From positions 1,054,001 to 1,118,000 of the forward strand of contig NZ_CP151767.2 of the NCBI RefSeq assembly GCF_038443705.2: 64,000 nt of DNA. The letters run 5' to 3'. The translations under genes and the position numbers were made by a program. Positions 59,849-64,000 of the stretch are shown one piece after another (position 1 is the first letter of the stretch; each line of letters starts with the position of its first letter). Under the pieces are notes generated by a model. That model saw nothing but the letters and a program-made list of their open reading frames with translations. It ran no database searches and was not told where the DNA came from. This DNA comes from Yoonia sp. SS1-5 (GTDB lineage Bacteria; Pseudomonadota; Alphaproteobacteria; Rhodobacterales; Rhodobacteraceae).

Positions 59849-61465
59849 ATGATGCAAAAGACCCTTCGTGCGGCCGACATTCTGGCCCAACGCCTGTATC
59901 AGGCTGGCTGCCGCTTTGCCTTTGGCATGCCCGGCGGTGAAGTGCTGACCTTGATTGATGCGCTTGAAAAGGCCGGCATCCGCTTTGTGCTGACCAAACA
60001 CGAGAATGCAGCCGGTTTCATGGCCGAAGGTGTGCATCACATCGACGGCGCGCCCGCCATTCTGGTCGCAACGGTCGGGCCGGGGGCGATGAACGGCGTC
60101 AATGTCATTGCCAATGCCGAACAGGACCGCGTGCCGCTGATCGTGCTGACCGGCTGTGTCGATGCCGCAGAGGCACAGACATACACCCATCAGGTGCTGG
60201 ACCACCGCAAGGTTTTCGAACCCATCACCAAGGCCACATTTACCCTTGATGCTGCGGCAGCCGGCGTCATCGCCGATAAGGCCGTTGGCATTGCAACTGA
60301 AGGCCGGTCCGGACCGGTTCATATTGATGTGCCGATTGCCGTGGCCGAGGCACCAGCTGTCCCGCTGCAAAGGGGCCGTGTTCACGCCAGTCCCGTCGCC
60401 CCGTCCGGGCCCGACCTTGAAACCGCCCGCGACTGGTTGGGCAAGGCTGAACGGCCGGTGATTGTCGCTGGCCTTGATGTGCTCAAAGACGGGGCGAGTG
60501 CCGCCCTGTCCGAGTTTGCCCAGACATTCAACATCCCCGTCATCACGACATACAAAGCCAAGGGGATTATCCCCGAGGATCATCCGCTTGCCCTTGGTGG
60601 CGCAGGGCTGTCACCGCTTGCAGACAAGCACCTGGTGCCGTTTCTTGCGGCAGCCGACCTGATCCTGCTTATCGGATACGACCCGATCGAGATGCGAACC
60701 GGCTGGCAGAACCCATGGGATCCCGCAAAAACCAATGTCATCGACATTCATGCCGCCCCGAACCACCACTACATGCATCAAACCAGCCTGAGTTTCATTG
60801 CCGATACCGGCGCCGCGTTGCAAAGCCTGTCGGACAGCGTGGCACCACGCCCGACTTGGGTCGATGGTGAGGTGGCTGCCCTGAAATCGGCGCTGAACGC
60901 GGCGTTCCCATCGGATGAACCATGGGGACCCGGCGCAGTCATTGCGGAATGTCGGGACATCATGCCTGCTAATGCAATCGCCACGGTTGATAGCGGGGCG
61001 CATCGTATCCTTCTGTCGCAGATGTGGCAGTGTCCGGCGCCGCGCCTTTTGCTGCAATCATCGGGGCTTTGCACGATGGGTTGTGCTGTGCCGCTGGCGA
61101 TGGGGGCCAAGATTGCCGCACCTGACAGGCCGGTGGTCAGCTTTTCGGGCGATGCGGGGCTGCTGATGGTTGCGGGTGAATTAGCAACGGCGGCAGAGCT
61201 GGGCCAGAACACGATCTTTGTGGTTTTCGTCGACGCCTCGCTTGCGCTGATCGAACTCAAGCAGCGCCAGCGTCAGATGCAAAACACCGCCGTGGACTTT
61301 GATCAGCACGACTATGCCGCGATTGCCACTGCGTTTGGCGGAACGGGCGTCACCGTCCGTGATCGGGTCGGGCTGCGCAAGGCCATGCAGGACGGGCTAG
61401 CATCTGACCGCTTCACGCTGATTGCGGCAGAGATTGACCGTAAATCCTATGATGGGCGGATCTGA
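59849..61465 (+). CDS. Thiamine-diphosphate-dependent enzyme (acetolactate synthase-like)
   Basis: 538 residues with the three TPP-enzyme domains: N-terminal Pyr domain (AFGMPGGEVLTLIDAL, catalytic glutamate in KHENAAGF, E52), central domain (~190-330) and C-terminal PP domain (SFSGDAGLLMVAGELATAAELGQ). The usual TPP/Mg motif ends NN or NG; here it reads FVDASLALIEL, replacing the Mg-ligand Asn by Asp, and the D-G of GDG by D-A. The reaction is not deducible; sulfoacetaldehyde, oxalyl-CoA and acetolactate enzymes share this fold. It lies just before a CaiB CoA-transferase gene. AAGGA at 59841 suits ATG 59849 or 59852. Confidence 0.85.
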   Translation: MMQKTLRAADILAQRLYQAGCRFAFGMPGGEVLTLIDALEKAGIRFVLTKHENAAGFMAEGVHHIDGAPAILVATVGPGAMNGVNVIANAEQDRVPLIVLTGCVDAAEAQTYTHQVLDHRKVFEPITKATFTLDAAAAGVIADKAVGIATEGRSGPVHIDVPIAVAEAPAVPLQRGRVHASPVAPSGPDLETARDWLGKAERPVIVAGLDVLKDGASAALSEFAQTFNIPVITTYKAKGIIPEDHPLALGGAGLSPLADKHLVPFLAAADLILLIGYDPIEMRTGWQNPWDPAKTNVIDIHAAPNHHYMHQTSLSFIADTGAALQSLSDSVAPRPTWVDGEVAALKSALNAAFPSDEPWGPGAVIAECRDIMPANAIATVDSGAHRILLSQMWQCPAPRLLLQSSGLCTMGCAVPLAMGAKIAAPDRPVVSFSGDAGLLMVAGELATAAELGQNTIFVVFVDASLALIELKQRQRQMQNTAVDFDQHDYAAIATAFGGTGVTVRDRVGLRKAMQDGLASDRFTLIAAEIDRKSYDGRI

Positions 61466-61466
61466 T

Positions 61467-62642
61467 ATGGGTCCGCTTGACGGTCTGCGCATTCTTGACC
61501 TCAGCCGTATTCTGGCCGGACCAACCTGCACCCAGCTTCTTGGTGATCTGGGCGCCGAAGTCATCAAGATCGAAAATCCCAATGGGGGCGATGATACGCG
61601 CAGCTGGGGGCCGCCATTTGTGACAGATGCGGACGGGGCGCCAACCGATCTGTCATCCTATTTTCTATGTGCGAACCGCAACAAACTGTCTGTGGCCGTT
61701 GATATCGCCACCACCGCGGGGCAAGAAACGATCCGGGCCATCGCGGCCCAATCGGATGTGGTGATCGAGAATTTCAAACCCGGCGGGCTTGCAAAATACG
61801 GGCTGGACGCAAAGACCCTGCTCGGGGATGACCCGGCGCTGATTTACTGCTCGATCTCGGGCTACGGACAAACCGGGCCGAACGCGCATAAACCGGGCTA
61901 TGACCTGATGGCGCAGGGCTATGGCGGGATCATGTCATTGACCGGCGCCCCTGATGGGGAACCGATGAAAACCGGCGTTGGCATCGCGGATGTGATGTGC
62001 GGCATGTACGCGACCGTGGGGATCCTGGCCGCCTTGCGGCACCGTGATCAAACCGGTGAAGGGCAACATATCGACCTGTCGCTGGTTGATAGTCAGGTTG
62101 CGTGGCTCATCAATGAAGGCACCGGATATCTGACCACCGGCAAACCACCGATCCGGCGCGGCAACGGGCATCCGAACATCGCCCCCTATCAGGTCTTTGG
62201 CACATATGATGGGCATGTCATTATCGCGGTCGGCAATGATGGGCAGTTTCGCCGTTTCTGCGATTTTCTGGACCTTGGCGATCTGCCGGATGATGACCGG
62301 TTTGCAACCAATGCCGCACGCCTGAACAACCGCACAGCACTTGTCGCGGCACTGACCCCTGCACTTGGCGCGCGTACAACCGACGCGATCATTGCCGGGC
62401 TGGAAGGGTGCGGCGTGCCGGTCGGACCGGTGCAGACGCTTGATCAGGTTTTCGCCTCTGATCAGGTTGCAGCCCGCGAAATGCAGATCAGCATGGGGGC
62501 GAACGATTCCAGTCAGCCGGATGTCAGATTGATCGGCAATCCGCTTAAATTCTCGGCAACGCCGGTCACATATCGCCATGCACCGCCGCGTCTTGGGCAG
62601 GATACTGCCGAGGTTTTGCGCCGCCTGGCTGTAAAACGTTGA
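61467..62642 (+). CDS. CaiB/BaiF family CoA-transferase
   Basis: 391-residue class III CoA-transferase. Start LDGLRILDLSRILAGPTCTQLLGDLGAEVIKIE is typical; the catalytic aspartate lies in KPGYDLMAQGYGG (D146). The CSISGYGQTGP and DLSLVDSQVAWL segments also match. ATG 61467 follows the TPP-enzyme stop at once (GGCGGA upstream); the frame extends to 61422. Substrates unknown; the pairing recalls oxalyl-CoA decarboxylase plus formyl-CoA transferase, but the TPP enzyme is not clearly oxalyl-CoA-type. Confidence 0.93.
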   Translation: MGPLDGLRILDLSRILAGPTCTQLLGDLGAEVIKIENPNGGDDTRSWGPPFVTDADGAPTDLSSYFLCANRNKLSVAVDIATTAGQETIRAIAAQSDVVIENFKPGGLAKYGLDAKTLLGDDPALIYCSISGYGQTGPNAHKPGYDLMAQGYGGIMSLTGAPDGEPMKTGVGIADVMCGMYATVGILAALRHRDQTGEGQHIDLSLVDSQVAWLINEGTGYLTTGKPPIRRGNGHPNIAPYQVFGTYDGHVIIAVGNDGQFRRFCDFLDLGDLPDDDRFATNAARLNNRTALVAALTPALGARTTDAIIAGLEGCGVPVGPVQTLDQVFASDQVAAREMQISMGANDSSQPDVRLIGNPLKFSATPVTYRHAPPRLGQDTAEVLRRLAVKR

Positions 62643-62705
62643 AAAACAGCAATAAATAAAGCTGAAACACTTATGACAGGTTCGTCAATCACGGGTCTGT
62701 GTGGT

Positions 62706-62729
62706 GTATCGGTCAGTTTTGACTGATAC
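62706..62729. repeat. Inverted repeat before the TPR gene
   Basis: GTATCGGTCA-GTTT-TGACTGATAC, 10-bp arms with one G-T pair, in the 119-nt gap between the CoA-transferase and TPR genes, followed by CCCCTTT. It may terminate the upstream transcript or be an operator of the downstream gene. Confidence 0.4.
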
Positions 62730-62761
62730 CCCTTTGGCAGGATCTAGGAGCGTATTCACAA

Positions 62762-64000
62762 ATGATGCAAGATTTATTCGGGCAGGACACCACACTCGCC
62801 ACCCCTCAGGCGCTGGAGAGCTGGAACAATACCCAACGCGCGTTTCTTGCGCATGGGGCAAGCACACCGACACATCTTGGTGCAACGTTGGAGGCCGAGC
62901 CTGATTTTGCCCTTGGGCATATCGCCAAGGCGATGTTCTACATCCTTTTGGGGCGCAAGGAACTTCTGGCAACAGCGACCGAGGCCTACGAGGCCGCAGA
63001 AGCGACCAACCGCGCCCAACCCATCAGCAAGCGCGAGATGTATTTTCTGCAAGCCCTGCGCGACTGGATGAAAGGGCAACCCAAGGCTGCATTGCGCCAT
63101 TTCGAGGCTGCGCTGGCCGACAACCCAACCGATACGCTTGCGATGAAGCTGGATCATGCTGTCCGCTTTGTTCTGGGCGATGCGGTCGGGATGCGCCGGA
63201 TGATCGAGGCGGTCCTGCCCGCCTATGACAACAAGCATCCGGGCTATGGATACCTGCTGGGCTGCCACGCCTTCGCGATGGAAGAAACCGGTGAATACAA
63301 GCGTGCCCAGATCGCTGGCCGCGAGGCATTGCTGCTGGCGCCTGATGACGCTTGGGGCCTGCACGCTGTTGCCCACGTACATGACATGACCGCAGATGCG
63401 GCAGGCGGGATAAAGTGGCTGACCGGCCGCGAGGAAGCCTGGGCGCATTGCAACAATTTCCGCTACCACGTGTGGTGGCACAAGGCGTTGATGCATCTGG
63501 ACATGGGTGAGCGTGAAGTTGTGCTTGATCTTTATGATCAGCAGATCCGTCAGGACAAGACGGATGATTACCGCGATATCTCGAACGCGACCTCGCTGCT
63601 CAGCCGGTTGGAGCTGGACGGCGTTGATGTGGGTGACCGCTGGGAAGAACTGGCCGACCTGTCCGCAAACCGCACCGAAGACGGATGCCTGATTTTTGCG
63701 GACCTGCACTATCTGCTGGCCCTTGTCGGCGGCCAGCGCGAGGATGCGATCGCAACGATGATGGGACGCCTGCATCGCGATGCCAAGGAAGGCAAATCGG
63801 ATATGCAAAAGGCGATGGCGAACCCCGGCCTCGCTGCCGCCGCCGGTCTGGAAGCGTTTGGCGAGTCCAATTTCGAGGGGGCCTTTATCAACCTGGCCCG
63901 CGCAAATGCCGATATGCATCTGGCAGGCGGCAGCCACGCGCAACGTGATGTGTTCGAGCGGCTGACAATTGACAGCGGCATCCGCGCCGGTTTCCTCGAT
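62762..64000 (+). CDS. Tetratricopeptide repeat protein 38 (TTC38)-like, 3' end cut by window
   Basis: 413 codons are present with no stop. The protein is helical and lacks a signal peptide. TPR-like helix pairs are visible (FALGHIAKAMFYILLGRKELLATATEAYEAAEA; REMYFLQALRDWMKGQPKAALRHFEAALADNPTDTLAMKL; GYGYLLGCHAFAMEETGEYKRAQIAGREAL), as is HAVAHVHDM...FRYHVWWHKALMHLDMGE, characteristic of TTC38 proteins. Function unknown. AGGAG lies 11 bases before the first of two ATGs. Confidence 0.88.
   Translation, partial: MMQDLFGQDTTLATPQALESWNNTQRAFLAHGASTPTHLGATLEAEPDFALGHIAKAMFYILLGRKELLATATEAYEAAEATNRAQPISKREMYFLQALRDWMKGQPKAALRHFEAALADNPTDTLAMKLDHAVRFVLGDAVGMRRMIEAVLPAYDNKHPGYGYLLGCHAFAMEETGEYKRAQIAGREALLLAPDDAWGLHAVAHVHDMTADAAGGIKWLTGREEAWAHCNNFRYHVWWHKALMHLDMGEREVVLDLYDQQIRQDKTDDYRDISNATSLLSRLELDGVDVGDRWEELADLSANRTEDGCLIFADLHYLLALVGGQREDAIATMMGRLHRDAKEGKSDMQKAMANPGLAAAAGLEAFGESNFEGAFINLARANADMHLAGGSHAQRDVFERLTIDSGIRAGFLD

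Overview
The window looks like chromosomal DNA of a marine alphaproteobacterium of the Rhodobacteraceae (Roseobacter group). This rests on GC-rich coding sequence, the run SPOR protein - dacA - tmk - holB - tatD - MBL hydrolase, TRAP transport genes, tungstate uptake, the glycerol ABC operon with a DUF2160 protein, and a very large RTX protein. I see no phage, insertion sequence, integrase or CRISPR array. Two tRNA genes are present (Ser-TGA and Gly-GCC).

Layout. 0-9.5 kb: a window-cut ornithine/lysine decarboxylase, a 23S pseudouridine synthase, a secreted protein, a GNAT acetyltransferase between two copies of a small palindromic repeat, pntA-pntB transhydrogenase with a terminator, an ICMT-like methyltransferase, an SDR and a YihY membrane protein. 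8.8-14.9 kb: a P-loop kinase, phosphoglucomutase, and an FAA-hydrolase plus dctP-dctQ-dctM (TRAP) gene set; the hydrolase appears frameshifted at its 5' end. 14.9-19.2 kb: a complete pqiA-pqiA'-pqiB-pqiC operon for lipid/envelope transport, with pqiA split into two overlapping genes. 19.2-22.5 kb: Gfo/Idh/MocA dehydrogenase and sugar isomerase genes, divergent from an M19 dipeptidase gene. 22.5-25.6 kb: a heme-oxygenase-like gene, tungstate transporter tupB-tupC-tupA and tRNA-Ser.

25.7-32.2 kb: a plus-strand housekeeping run (SPOR lipoprotein, D,D-carboxypeptidase, tmk, holB, tatD, MBL hydrolase, AEC transporter), most junctions overlapping by 4 nt. 32.2-33.8 kb: a BlaI repressor and M56 peptidase pair with a perfect palindromic operator. 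33.8-39.9 kb: glycerol ABC transporter glpV-S-T-P-Q-U on the minus strand. 40.2-47.2 kb: urate oxidase puuD, an Lrp regulator divergent from a LysE exporter with a palindrome over the lysE start, a UvrD/PcrA helicase, an FMN alpha-hydroxy-acid dehydrogenase and a PAS protein. 47.2-51.0 kb: pyruvate carboxylase and a MAPEG protein.

51.0-58.7 kb holds the most unusual locus. A 2299-residue RTX protein consists of two copies of a super-block: four ~170-residue modules, a LamG-like domain and a hemolysin-type calcium repeat array. Its eight modules carry two EF-hand/dockerin-like loops each, and I cannot assign them to a named family. A surface-lipoprotein gene follows 27 nt downstream on the same strand. 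58.9-64 kb: tRNA-Gly, a DUF302 protein, a thiamine-diphosphate enzyme paired with a CaiB CoA-transferase, and a TPR (TTC38-like) protein cut by the window end.
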